NCBI RefSeq assembly: GCF_963675165.1
Contig: NC_087389.1
Coordinates: 2,514,001-2,578,000 of the forward strand
DNA length: 64,000 nt
Source of the DNA: Halichondria panicea
Taxonomy: Eukaryota > Porifera > Demospongiae > Suberitida > Halichondriidae
Direction of reading: 5' to 3'
Below are positions 33,229 to 45,397 of this stretch, in pieces. The notes beneath the pieces are model-generated. The model saw only the letters and a list, made by a program, of their open reading frames with translations, did no database searches and was not told the DNA's origin. The number at the start of each line of letters is the position of its first letter. Position 1 is the stretch's first letter. The position numbers and the translations under genes are program-made.

Positions 33229-33575
33229 TCATGTACAAACGCAATAAAAAGAAATAGTGGTTAGGGAGTTCCATGTATTTACCCTGTAGTGCTCGAGGAC
33301 GATTCTTTTTGTTCTGCTACTGATTGCTCTGTACAAAAGAGCGGGATAGAGTTCCCTGTGTGGATCAGTTGTGATGTGTGCTCCAGGTGGTATCATCTTT
33401 ACTGTATAGGACTGAAGAAAACCAAGAAACAGTTTACTTGTGTACAATGTATATAATGAACAGTAAGCTTGTGTAGATCTATATTCAATGTGTATAGTTG
33501 TGATTAAATACAGTATACTACCTTTCTGGGCTCTGGTAGAGATCGATTTTCTTTTAACCATTAAGTGAACTCTGT
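33229..33575 (-). CDS. Antisense exon-like block in the right arm of the pogo-like element
   Basis: On the minus strand next to the right terminal repeat is 'atggttaaaagaaaatcgat', nearly matching the plus-strand exon end at 31158 ('atggttaaaagaaaatggat', coding WLKENGSP). Here the frame WLKENRSLPEPRK runs to a GGTAGT donor-like site. After 'gttttcttcag' a second block (to ~33290) is open in more than one phase. This could be an inverted duplicate of the coiled-coil exon end or a short antisense gene. The functional reading is speculative. Confidence 0.3.
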
Positions 33576-33961
33576 GTCCGAGATCCTAAATTAGTGGGTG
33601 GGGCTGCTATTTTCAGTCTGGTTTCTGGAGTTTGTTGTGCAGCTGCCACTGCTGATTTTTTGCATGATGGTAGATCTAGCTAAGAAGAAGTACAGGAGGC
33701 ACAGAAACTAGAAATATCTCAAGCTACGCAGTCTAAAGTAGTGTCCGGATAACGGTACCTTCGTCCGTATTTTGATTATTTCGGACTCGTTTTTGAGAGC
33801 TCGTGACCAGTGCGTCGTTGTGAGGAACAGGCTGAGAGTTGGCTGCTAGGTAGTACCAAGCACCAGTGACTTGTAGATGTGGCTAAAATCTGGATAGCTG
33901 CTTTGAGTCCATGGAAAACGCGTCCGAATATAGGTATAGTCCGAGGTTTGATTACTTACTC
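33576..33961 (-). repeat. Right terminal inverted repeat (386 bp)
   Basis: Reverse complement of 28577-28962 over its full length with equal length and very few mismatches, ending CTTACTC then TA. Confidence 0.9.
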
Positions 33962-34009
33962 TACTTAAATTTCTATAAGCGAGCATAATTCCATAAAAAA
34001 TTGTAGCAT

Positions 34010-34400
34010 AAGCATAATCAGATCAGGTTTCTCATACACCGAACATTTGGCTCTCTCCATTAACACAGATGGTTCTTCCGAGCTTTTGGCCAGTGTACCT
34101 CGTTATTAACAATCTCCCACCACATATCCGAATGAACGAGGAAAACATTATCTTGTGTGCTGTTTGGTGTGGCTCAAAAAAACCGGCCATGCATCCGCTG
34201 CTTAAACCCATTAATCCGTAAAATTGGTATTGAAATGTTAACACCGGCTGCGGCTGGTAAAAAAGTCTTTACCAAAGCTGCCATCTTGAGTATGAAGCAA
34301 TTTAATGGATCGATAGTGCGGCCCTTGCTAGCAGTCTAAATAAGGCCGAGAAGCCTTTTATCTCGGACGGTATGTTAAGGAGAAGATTTGTTGAATCAAA
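34010..34400 (+). pseudogene. CACTA/EnSpm tnp2-type transposase fragment
   Basis: Overlapping frames read SGFSYTEHLALSINTDGSSE, then FWPVYLVINNLPPHIRMNEE and NIILCAVWCGSKKPAMHPLL. The pattern of LS.NTDG ... WPV.LVINNLPP.+R...EN..L...W.G..KP....LLKP is the core of the tnp2/Transposase_21 family, and NTDG carries the first catalytic Asp. A frame change separates NTDG from WPVYL and the sequence stops after LKPINP. It begins about 50 bases beyond the pogo-like element and is probably the older DNA into which that element jumped. Confidence 0.65.
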
Positions 34401-35086
34401 AACCCCCACACGAGTTCAGTCGCTCTCCTCGGTCACTATCAGCTCATCTCAAGTTACACTCTCTATTACTCCTATTACTCCCTTCCACTTCTCCTGCACC
34501 ATTACGCACTCTTTGTTGCAGTAAAGCAATTCATTTCCTTCTCCAATCATCTCAGAAGAACTACTGAAGGACTATGTACAGTTTCTCTATGGTGAAAGAA
34601 GCTGAAATTCACATGCACATGCACTAACTCACATTCCCAAATTTATACAACACTGGGGGACTCATCAGCACTCAAAAACATGATTCATGGAAAGTGCCAT
34701 AGCTGGTATTTGCTGCCATGACGACAAGCAAATGTGAAGACAGTGACACCATCGATTTCATCACAACCAAGAAACCCCGAGGCAAAGATGGGTGAACATC
34801 TCTACAAAATAGGACGATCCAGTGTCACCGAAGAAGAGTCGGTACTCAACACGTTAACACCTTCAGTCGTGCCTTTTCCTTTTATAATGGGGTGGTTTAC
34901 TATTCACGGGACAAACGTGACAGCACTGTCTGTACCTACAGTAACTCTCGTGGAAAACCAAGCTTTTGTCGAATCGAAAAGGAACCATTGTCCGAAAATT
35001 GACATGAAATCCTTGTCGAGAACTCTAAACTCTAAACTTGTACAAGCATGTAGACCATGTCACTCATTAAGCATTATTAAGCATTA
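34401..35086. other. Spacer with one open frame
   Basis: A plus-strand frame at 34734-35090 (MGEHLYKIGRSSVTEEESVL ...) is open for 118 codons but has no known motif. It may be further tnp2-element coding sequence. The frame ends in a triplicated 'agcattatta' next to the piggyBac target TTAA. Confidence 0.3.
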
Positions 35087-35090
35087 TTAA

Positions 35091-35991
35091 CCCTTTCCCG
35101 GCTTTAATTAAAAAAACAAAATACAGAATAAATACACATTTTTCTTTAAAAATACATATCTCATGAACCATGCATTGTAATCACTTGCAACTATTTCCTA
35201 CAGGTAGCCCATATCCTGGGGGTACCATGACATCATCATCGTTACCTAGCAACTGACCACCCCCCACTAATTAACGATTTTTTTACACATTTCACAATTA
35301 TGAACATAAACAATATTGTATGAAGGCATTAAGTAACTAAAGACACTAAATAAGTGTTCTCAATGTTCTCACGGTGACATGGTTCAATCAGGATCAGCAG
35401 AAACTTCTCTGCGAGGTCGTATCGGCAGACGCTCTTTTCCCGGGAAATGTTTTCTTCACCTACACACAGGTTTACAAGTTCAATGGTGGCTCATGATGTC
35501 CACTTGTGTACTAACTAGACTAAGCATACCATACTGAAGCTATCCAGACTACATATGATACTCCATAGTTACTTACAAGGTCCAGGACTTTGGTTCATGC
35601 TCAGGAGCTTCTTCCACCGGTTCTTCAGGCTCTATATTTATAGCTTGACCTCTGAAAAGTAGTTTCCTCTCTTGGTATGATCCCAGTCACTGTCCTCTTA
35701 CTCAACAAGGCCATAAGCATCGTTATTCTCACTGTCTAGCTGCCCTAGAACCTCGCTGAGGTTGTACTACAAAGATCTTGTAGCCATTATCAAACGGTCA
35801 CTTTTCTTTCGACAGTACTGCACCAAGCGTACCTCGAGGCAAGATATTAAAGATACCATGTGAAAGAGCAGCCCAATGCGCATGTGCTGGTACCTACAGC
35901 GTGTGCATAGCTCCAACACAGTGCCCACAACCATGTTTTGAAAATTATCACTACCGTTGCCGTCATATGACGGCTAAAGCCGGGAAAGGGT
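35091..35991 (-). mobile_element. piggyBac-type non-autonomous element, complete (copy 5)
   Basis: It is flanked by TTAA at 35087-35090 and 35992-35995, with 16-bp perfect ends CCCTTTCCCGGCTTTA / TAAAGCCGGGAAAGGG. The subterminal CCGTCATATGACGG palindrome is at 35961-35974. Its interior matches copy 1 on the minus strand: the acidic exon remnant reads NLSEVLGQLDSENNDAYGLV, stop, EDSDWD at 35685-35770. Length is 901 bp. Its termini differ slightly from copy 1 (CCCGGC versus CCCCGTT), so the copies are from distinct amplification waves. Confidence 0.85.
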
Positions 35992-35995
35992 TAAA

Positions 35996-38900
35996 CTGAC
36001 TGTGTTAGTCAAGACAAACCAGCATTCTGACAACCAAACAATTTTGAGAGATTTGTTCTATTATTGTTCTATTATTGTTTACATACTGCTATAATAATTA
36101 GCAGCCACATCTACAACTCAATCTATAATAATAAGAGACATGGCTGCTTCATGCCAATTTAATTGAGACAACAATTCAAGATGCAGATCTTCATTTCTAA
36201 CAATTATTTCTAACAATTATTTGATTTGATTATAGGTCCTTGAGGTTGAGGCTGATGGGGAATACCTCTTTATCCTGGTTCTCTTTGATGACGAAAGTGT
36301 GCAATTTATTAGATACGTAGAACTAATAGTGTATCAGTTTGTTCACGGAAAAACATAATTTATATGCAAGTAGAATCATTATCTAGTGTCAGATTGCAAT
36401 CAGTGCAATCAGATTATTCACTTAAACTCACTTAAACCAACAAGACATATCTGACATTATAGCTGGTTTGAATTTTGTCAGATTGCAATTGGAATATTCA
36501 CAGAATCTGATATCCTGAAACTTGGCTAGTCAGACTTTTGTTGGAGATTTTGCACACAGACACTGATCAGGATCAATCTGACACCATCTGAACAGAACTG
36601 ACGAAATTCTTACAAGAATTTTTAGTTGGGTACCTGGCAAGGAATTCTCACAACCCACTGTCTGTACATAACAATACTGCATGCACTTTGACCTTTGTTT
36701 AAGAACAAAAAACGGGTACGTACCCTTTTTCTTGGCGCGACATTGCTTGTGACATTATCATGTACATGTACGTCTGAGTCGGATGTACATAACAATACTG
36801 CATGAACCTTTGACCCTACTTCAGAACATACCCGACATGCGACCAAGCACTCTTGCACCTTGCATGACATCATTGTCTGAGTCTGATCCAGATCCACTGT
36901 ATGATACTGTGTACCTTAGTTCACACCTTAGTTCACACCACACACACCCTTCTTCCCGGTAGACCCGCATTTTACCTGCATGAAAAACAAATGCACAATC
37001 TTAATACAGATGCAGGCAAGCACACCATTTGTTTTCTGGAGATTCTTCAGCCCTTCTTTTTCTTTGTAGTGCTTTTCCTTTTTCCTTCATCTATTTCATC
37101 TCCACTTATCATCGAAAAATTAGACTTTGGCAATATATATTATGTTGGGTAGAATTAGAGTAAAGTCGTGGCTGTTTGTTTATGTCTACTAAATCTAATG
37201 GAGTTTGTACTTTCGTTTCTTTCGCTTAAATTGTGATGTCTCGTCTATTCGTGTCTCTTGGCGTCATCATTATTTTTCTCCACCCCTAGAGAAAAAGGTG
37301 ATTAAAATGTTATCTCTTTACACTCTTTACACTCGAACTGTCCCACTAAACATTTCCGTATTTTGAAATAAAGTGAGGGAAGTGAAAGACCAGTGTGTGC
37401 ATATAGGGCGTAATATTCTTTTCCTGAAACCCTTGACACTTGTGCTTCAAGCTCAAGAAAAGGTCTTTCGCCTATCATGACCTACTAGTAAACTAACACT
37501 ATACCTTTTGCTCAACCACTTCACTGGGAGGTGGAGTCCAGCTAGAAACCATTGAGCCAGACCATATAAATAATTTAGTACTCACTTGAATTTCTTCCTT
37601 CAGTAGGTCAGCAAACTAGACGTTCCAGAAACGTCCATTCGAAATGTCCTGAAGCCCTGAAGCTTTGCCATCTGGACCCCTTGCTCGTCTGTAGTGTTTG
37701 TAGGTGAGTGTGCGTTTCCTAGTCTGTCGTTTCCTTGTCTGTCTTGTTTAGCAGATCTCTAGAATGAGATTTCTTGTTAAAACGTCAGCTATACGTAGGA
37801 GTAGGTGTAGCTCATCGCTCTATGCAGTAGTGGTGTTGTAATTGATGTAATTGATCCTAGTCGTTTACTGCTGGGAAGTGCGCGCCTTTTTATACATTCT
37901 CTTGCCAGGAAAAACTCAAGGCGGTACTCTGTTTCATCAACAGTGAGTAGTGGGTGTGAAATAATGTCGTTCAACTCCTTCAATACCTCAGATAGTCCTG
38001 AACTAATTGTTTCATACAATTGTTTCATACGACTCTTCGCCTGTCAATATAAAAATATTTTCACCACTTTCTCGTTTAATATTTTTATTGTTAAGCTTAC
38101 CCATGCCTGATAAAACATTGTCTTGAATTTCTGGAAATGCAAATGAGATATTGAATGATCTTGTGACCATTACTTTTACTGGTTGGGTGATAGCTTTCCC
38201 TGAATGAACCCATAATAATAGTTCTAGCTAGGGATTGCAGCTTTCGGATAAGGACCTTCGAGATATCGGATGTCGAGAGAGTTGTTAATTGAGAGTAATT
38301 TCGGTACAGTGGAGACACTCAATTCATGATAAGCTTCGTCACTCACAGCAAACCTGTCAAGAGCTTGCTGTACCCTCGCAGAATCGTTTTGATGTTGTGG
38401 CTTGTATGGGAGATCTGCGTAGCTCTAAAGATTCTGGCTGGCTCCTCCATACGCTCAACCTACACAGAGAGCATGAAAGACTTGCCACACAACATAGCTA
38501 GCTACTCATCTGTGTGTATGCTGTTACAACAGTGGCTCCTCCACACTCAATCAACCTACCTACACGGAAGACACATGAAAGACACACTACACTGCTAAAC
38601 AAGCTATGGCTGAAGACCGAATGATTCACAATGCTAGCTTTCGTTTTACCTGTCGTGGTGATACCTCGTGACCTTTGTTGATGTGTGCTCTTGTTGAGCT
38701 GTGGTAGGTATACTTGTTTCAGGGATCGTTGTTGGCTGTGGAGATTCAGTGGATAGTTGCTGCTCAATTTCAGAATACGATTCTGCTTGATGCGAAGAGG
38801 TTGTATTCTCCAGCAAGTACGGCATACCCCCCGTACCGTATCCTTCTTGCTACCTTGCTAGCTTGTTCTGCAAGCCTTTTCTGCAAGCCTTTTCTCCAGA

Positions 38901-40950
38901 CGATCGCCATGCTATTAACTAAGCTAATGAATGTCTCTTCTGCCTTCTGGAATAGAGAGAGAGAAGTTTGGCTGTACTTGTGGTTCTGTGTGTCATGTAA
39001 TCCTACGTCGTAGTACTTTCATACTTTCATCACTGAAATAGGCCAGAGCATATAAAATTTCTGGAATGATTGACAAAACTCCATGATACAACCAGGATTT
39101 GCTTCCTCACGTACAGTAAGATTTGAATCAGGCAGAACTCCTTTGAGCAAAATTGGAGAGTAAATTACTCCACTGGTTTGCATTATACGGAATCCTACTT
39201 CTTGTATAGCCTTCTCTGCAGTAGCGCACCACAGGCTTTTACATGGGGATGATTTGGAGTGGATTCTGTTTGACCATTTACTAATGTACGAACGCAATCA
39301 GCACTGAGGGCTCGAGTCCAGTTCAGAAGCGCGCTTGACAAAGTACTTCATGCATTTTACGATAAACACCGATGAAGAAGCTGACGCTGCTTTCCAAAAT
39401 AACAGGAGCACCAAGAGCAGGATTGTTGGTATTTTGACATCCCTGTGGAACATGTACTTCCTCCAGCCTATATATCCACAGAATGTATAAATGTTATTGG
39501 TGCTCATAATTATGATCATTGTTTGTGACAGAGAGTGTGGTGTATATAATACTCATGCATGTATATTTTACATGCATGCATTTAATTACTAGTAATCACA
39601 AATCACAAATGCATGACACAAGGGCGAGCGTGTTAGCAGTACAGGTGTTTTGATGCATGTTGTTAGACTCTAACGAAACCATACCTTGCTCTCGAGGACG
39701 GTCTTAATATGGAGTGGTCCAATCCCTAAAGAAGGGCCCACTGGTGGTGGTTCTGTGCAAGAGCACATTATCGATGTACTTGGCGCAATTGATGCCCCCT
39801 TGACTGAAGTTGTCTATTTGTTAGCTACAATTTATTAGTGACAGCCAATGTAGATGTCCCTAAAATGGCAGTAGTAGTTGAACGACTTGAGGCTGTAGTT
39901 CGTGAATTGTGGCCCACATGGGCCCATGTGATAGGAACCATAATTGACGAACTGCCTGAAGTTGAACTTTCTGCCGAGTGCTTGGTTGAACTGAGAGTTT
40001 GACTGTCAGCGATCACTGGCTAAGTATATCCACAGACTAAAGTACAAGTACAACTTACACAAGACTCGAGAAGTTGAAGGGACAATTTGGAAGTATAGTG
40101 TCTGGAGGTGGGCGTCTATCCAAAGCAACAATCCTGTATCTAACGACCACCATCTAACGACCGACCTCTGAGTATTCCACAACGGTGTTACGGAGACCCT
40201 CGTTGAAGTGAGGGGTCATACACCGATGACCCTGGTGTATCGTTTGCAGAAGATTTGCAGAAGATTTGAAGGAAAACCGCTTGTCTGTTTCCCGACCAAT
40301 TCGTAACAGTCTCGCTCATACTTTCCGCATTGATAACATGCTTCCAAACACGGTCAACACCTTGAATCCAACACAGGGATAGGGATACGACTCGTGGTGA
40401 CACTCTTCAATAATAGTCTGGCTAGTGGCTAGTAACAAAACCGTTAATAATCAATCACAATTTTCTTCCGAGCTTGAGAGATGAGAGCTAGCTTAGCCTC
40501 CTTGTCTACTATCTATGGCACAAGTAAGATAATAGTCTATATATATCATGTCTCAGTACAGAGCTAGCTGGTACATGGGATACATGTCTGATGTAGATCT
40601 AGATCTAGCATTAGTAACGTTAGTAAAGCAATCCTTGACATGCAATCCTTGACATCTTGGTCTACAAAGCTCACTTCTCATTTCTCTTTACCTCTTTACC
40701 CATGTTCCTGTGCATCATTACTGTGTGGCTTGTGCTACACCTTGTGCTACACCGAGTACTATTTTTATCTTCAAATTTGATCTACTGGGCGAGGCTATAG
40801 GCTCTTTCACAATAATGATTGTTTTTTGTACATGTTGGGATGCATGAGCACATTAATTTTAATACCCTGTATGGATCTAAGTATCAATTGAAGATTAAAG
40901 TTTCTCTGGAGCCGCCCCCACATCACAGACAAAAATTAATTATAAGGTCA
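35996..40950. other. Long stretch with unassigned exon-like frames
   Basis: No family is recognised in ~5 kb. The most protein-like frames are on the minus strand: 36622-36897 (Cys-rich, EVGSKVHAVLLCTSDSDV), 37789-38028 (LNDIISHPLLTVDETEYRLE) and 39019-39297 (EKAIQEVGFRIMQTSGVIYS ... REEANPGCIMEFCQSFQKFY). They may be exons of one unknown minus-strand gene. A 121-bp-spaced duplication repeats 'gtacataacaatactgcatg' at 36663 and 36783. Other immediate duplications occur at 38870-38890 ('ctgcaagccttt') and 39009-39030. Confidence 0.3.
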
Positions 40951-42290
40951 AAGTTCATGGACATATTCCTGTCTTTAGGATGTTTTGAGGCGTCACAAAA
41001 AGGCATTCAAAGGCGAAGGGAAGAAAGGCAAGAAAGGACAATCTGATTGTAGAGGATGACAAGGTCAAGTTTACAGTCGGAAGATGATGGTGCATTGGTT
41101 GTTGGTGATTCGGTTGCCGGTCAGCAAATTGGATTGTGGATTGTGGATGATAAGAACTTGTTTGTGGAGTTTGTTTGTGGAGTTTGTGGAGTTTGAGTGC
41201 GATTGAGATGAAGTTGCCAGACGGGCCGAGGAAGTTATTGCATGTGCCGGTCGAATTGTGAGTCATGTGATTGACTCACTGCTACTGCTACAGTTGTTTC
41301 TGTTGATTTCCGTTGGCACAGGCGTTATGGACACCTAAATGGTCAGCAGTTGTCGTCCGAGGCGTTGGTTGACGGTTGAGAGTTCCGTACCGTAGCCAAC
41401 AAGTTGGTATAGGCAGAACAACCAAAAACTGTCATACCGACCTAGAAGGAGGTAAGACAGGGTTTCTGCCCACAGGTAGACCACTTCTCAACTCTCCATT
41501 CTGCTAAGTGAGTTCACCTTCAGACCTAAGGTATTCCACAAACCAATCAGACTTAGAGAACATAGAGAACACCCCAAGAGAACACCCCATCCTTCCGCTT
41601 CAGAAAATACACCCAGACGTACCGCGAGAAATCATCAATAAAAGTAAATACTCTGCACCACCAACCGACTTCACATTCATCTTTCCACAAATGTGAACCA
41701 GCAGTCCTGTGATGTTTCCCAATAGTACAGGGCCCACAAAAACCAATCTGCTTCACCCGGAAGGTGTTCTACAGTCGTGATGTCGTGATGTGAAACTGGT
41801 GTTGAGTTGAGAAGGTGCAGTTGGAACTGACAAGCAAAGATGATTTTGTTGATGGTGATGATGGTGAAGACTGTGGTGAAGACTGTTCGCAGGAAGACCA
41901 GTGTGTCTGTATTGAGAAGCGGTTTCTAGTCCAAGGTGGAAACAAGCCATGGCAGATGACAACGAGGTATCCACTTGCCACTTGGTCACTTGCCACTTGG
42001 TCGAAAGGTTGTCGGTTCTAAGTGGGTTTATAAGTGACGGTGATGGTCGAGTCGAACGGTACAAGGTGGCGCAAGGCTGCACTTAAACCAGAGTACGACT
42101 CTCCGGTAGTCAGTCACTGAGGATCATTGTTGGACTTGCTGCTAAAGTTACATCAGCTAGATGTAACAACTGCAGCCGCAACTGCAACCGGACGGTTTTA
42201 GGGACAGGCTACTTCTCGGGGCACCAGCTACTGCGTACTTGATAGTGACAGCAGCTCTGATTCAGATGACGAAAAGGCGAAAGGCTAAGA
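40950..42290 (+). pseudogene. Third Copia relic, with an inverted internal block
   Basis: The plus strand shows a GAG-pre-integrase start (RWHRRYGHLNGQQLSSEALV, ~41311-41372) and, from ~41930, the RT start (GSKWVYK, DGDGRVERYK, QGCT, then LHQLDVTTA at ~42150). The segment between, 41380-41760, codes on the minus strand: GFCGPCTIGKHHRT, FTFIDDFSRYVWVYFLKRKD (integrase core) and VFGCSAYTNLLATV (integrase C-terminal part). Order and polarity therefore require inversion of the integrase block within the element. Frames are interrupted throughout, and 'cacttggtcacttgccacttgg' is a duplication. No LTR was found. Confidence 0.7.
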
Positions 42291-42519
42291 TCCCAGAGTC
42301 TTGGTGATACAGATAAGGTAAGGAAAACGCATCCAGCATTAAGGACATATTGTGTAAAAATGTGGATAGAAACAGCCGAGCATTCGAGATAAGTATAGAA
42401 ATTATATTCTTACAATAAGTAATGGTGGATGTTTTCCGAAGCGAATAATTCCAGTCCTATGTAGAAAGAGGGGATGAAGGATGGGTGTATGGGTTAAATG
42501 GTTAAATCCTACATTTGAT

Positions 42520-42640
42520 GCTGCGGATATACGTGGTCTGTTTTACGTGGTCTGTTTACGTGGTCTGTTTACGTGGTCTGTTTATATATATACGTGGTCT
42601 GTTTAATAATTATCTGTAATAACATGGTCTGATACAAATC
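42520..42640. repeat. Tandem TTTACGTGGTCTG units
   Basis: About five copies of a 13-14 bp unit 'tttacgtggtctg' with an AT interruption, followed by a degenerate 'aacatggtctg'. Confidence 0.85.
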
Positions 42641-44272
42641 CTGTCAGACAGGGGTCGTCCCGCAGGCTTTGGACTTTGAAGGCAACCGTAGAGTCACTGG
42701 CATACGGGTTACCAACTTTGTTGACCAAAGACTTTGAACCAGGCTTATGCGCTTATGCAACTTATGCTAGGCCATCACAAGTGATCCACACAATTCCAAC
42801 TGACCAACCGCCTCCCAAAATGGCAGTCAATGATGTACAAGGAAATTGAAACTTTAACTTCATTTGGTATGCACTACTCGACAGATGTCTAATCGATCCC
42901 ATTCGATGAAGTGGCATTTTTGAGAGAGGAAGCTCGCTTTTGGCTTTCCCAAAACACTCGTTGAAACCAGGGGGATAACAGAATCGTCTATGATCTGTGA
43001 CAGATAGCTCACAAAGTTGCTTCTCTGTTCAATTACCTTTTTGAGTTTCTGCCACTCTGCTCTGTTGATGTAGAAGTTTCATTCGTTTGTACTAGTTCTG
43101 AGCCTGTTTAACTCGGCACACGTGTCTCTAGTGGAACGAAGGTTCATGGCACTGGTTTGATTCCACAGGCACAAGAATCTGACATCCACCATTCGCAAGA
43201 GCATGCCAAGAAAGATCACTGTGCTTGACGGCATGCTTGGAAATATGGACGTCCGATACATTCAACCATCCTCCTATTCAAGTATAGAGTCTAAATGAAA
43301 AACCGTTCACAGCACAATGGCAATCTTTAGCCTCTGCCTGAGGGTGAGCATCTTTCTCGGGATGGTAACTTTCAATTCACTGGCTCTCAACTTCCTAAAT
43401 TCATTCTTGCGGTTCAAATTCTGAATTTTCGGGTAAGTGCAAACAAAGACTATGCAAAACTTCTATATTAGTATTTATTGATCTAGTATACAATTACAAA
43501 CTGCAATTACATATCTGCTAGAGGGAGCCTACAAAACTGGCCTATTATTCTTATTATTCTGCTTCTGCTTCAATTCTACTTCAATTCTACTAAGCAAGGA
43601 GAACGCTATGCAATCCCGCCAAAACGTGATTACGTAACAGGAGTGTTTCAACGGATATCATTGCACTTATCTATGATTTTTCTTGCTATTATTACGCTAT
43701 TTCTTGTACATGTCAAAAACATGCACTGTGCTATCATTATAATTCTCAAGACAAAGTAAGTATTTATAGTATGCGTTATGTATGCATTATGTGTAAGTCT
43801 ATATTATGTGTAAGTCTACAAAGGTAGTCAATTTTTGCAAAGGTTCCCAGCTCTGGCATTGACGCTTGAACTTTAATGAGAAGGTTTAATGAGAAGGTTA
43901 TTAAAGCGAGTGATGACTAGATAAAATGATAGGGTACTGAGCCTCGGCTTCAAATTGTACCTGTGTTCATAGTGACATAGTGACCTTGTTTTTGGTTTGC
44001 TCACTACAGAATTGGCTTCAGTATTTCCAGGAGTGCAAGCCAGGTTCCAGAGTCACTGTAATAGTGACTACAGCAACATCAGGATCCAGAACAGAACAGA
44101 ACTAATTTGCCCAGAAACGCTGAATTGAAGTTACTTATTATGCCTCGGTGCGCATGCGTGCGCGTGTGTGTGTTGTGTGTGTTATAGAAATAGAATTGAA
44201 CAATTATTTATCACAGAACATGTGAATGTGAAATGTGATTGATTTCTCTATTAATTATTATGCTTGGTTATT
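42641..44272. other. Stretch without recognised gene
   Basis: A plus-strand series of frames near 43080-43440 reads SLVERRFMALV and LPEGEHLSRDGNFQFTG but does not match a family I know. The CTCGGTGCGCATGCG motif followed by a GT-rich run at 44152-44180 recurs at 47210-47330 next to the long GT microsatellite. The rest is AT-rich DNA. Confidence 0.35.
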
Positions 44273-45397
44273 CCATAGATAAACGAACAGAAAGGGATTG
44301 GAAACGCCTCACGTGATCCATTACAACAATCTCAACGTGTGACTCAGAATAGGACTCAGAATAGGCTTGTTACGCTCCAGAATCTATGCACTGGTTGAGC
44401 TCTGCCCACTTTTCTCTTCAGCCGATTTCTACAGGGGGAAATCCAGGTATGCACTGAACTTCTAGCATCCACATGGTTTCCCAGATAGCTCCAACTGATG
44501 CTCCAGTACGCTCACTGCCAGTTGTGCTTGGATTTGTGCTGCTTACATTTTAAGGTTTTGTTCCTCTCACTTTTGTAAGTCTATTACTTACTGAATGCTG
44601 TATTATATGAAAGCTCATATTCAATAGAATGGGAATAGCCATCAATCCTGGCATTCTATTATAAAAATAATAATTGGTAACTACTTGTAGTAAATTTTCT
44701 CTATCATGTTACCGTTCCTCCACAGTGACTTCTAAGTTAGCGTGATTAGCGTGAGTAGCGTGTTTTCTAATTGTTTATGCATAGTAGAATAGGAATATGA
44801 CATTTATTTTTGGTATTGTTTTAATACCTGGATATGAGCCATGTGTACCTTTCATCATTACCTTTCATCATTACATACATTTTTGACGCTCTGTGTGTGT
44901 ATATACTTTGTGTGTGTATATACTTTGTGTGTGTATATACTTTGTAATGATTTTAACATGTCATGTTTGTACGTATTGTGTTAATTTTGTAGGAGTTATC
45001 AATGACAAGCTTCTCCCAGAGACCCAGGAATAAATTGTTGTACAATGTTACAATTGTACTAGTGTAACTAGATCTAACAAGTTGGACAATTATTAGATCT
45101 AGTTGGACACAACACAACAACAGATCCTCTCATCATAAGTTAACATCATAAGTTCAGCAGATGCATCTTCTTCAGTGATGTAAACAGTAGCATACTCCAC
45201 CAAAGTTGAACCTGTAACAGTCCAACATAATTTTACAGATTCTAGATGCTGTTCCTACGGGTCGTTGCTATGGACTTGCAGTGGAAGAAGAGTTATTTTA
45301 GAGCTTCCTGTCATGTGACCGTAACTAGTGACCGTAACTAGCCTCTTACGTGGGCCAGATAGGCGTTTCCAATCCCTTTCTGTTCGTTTATCTATGG
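44273..45397. mobile_element. MITE-like element with 37-bp perfect terminal repeats
   Basis: The termini CCATAGATAAACGAACAGAA then AGGGATTGGAAACGCCT (44273-44309) are exactly complementary to 45361-45397. The element is bordered by TTATT on both sides, a 5-bp target duplication. The 1125-bp interior has no long open frame. It contains triple 17-bp units 'ctttgtgtgtgtatata' at 44887-44940. Superfamily is undecided; the length of duplication does not fit Tc1/mariner (TA) or piggyBac (TTAA). Confidence 0.8.
44887..44945. repeat. Triplicated 17-bp unit
   Basis: Three consecutive identical copies of CTTTGTGTGTGTATATA followed by a partial fourth (CTTTG). Confidence 0.9.

Larger units (their letters stand above)
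28577..33961 (+). mobile_element. Complete pogo-like DNA transposon, 5385 bp
   Basis: The element is bounded by TA at 28575-28576 and at 33962-33963, with termini GAGTAAGTAATCAAACCTCG and its exact complement. The terminal inverted repeats run 386 bp (28577-28962 and 33576-33961); by eye they are the same length with very few differences, for example one base in 'cacaacgacacactggtc'. Inside are a DDE transposase (29216-30769), a coiled-coil extension (30763-31189), a mini-exon array (31360-33093) and a minus-strand exon-like block (33229-33575). TA target, psq/CENP-B-type helix-turn-helix and DDE_1-type motifs place it in the pogo group of Tc1/mariner. The very long terminal repeats are unusual for that group. 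Confidence 0.9.
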
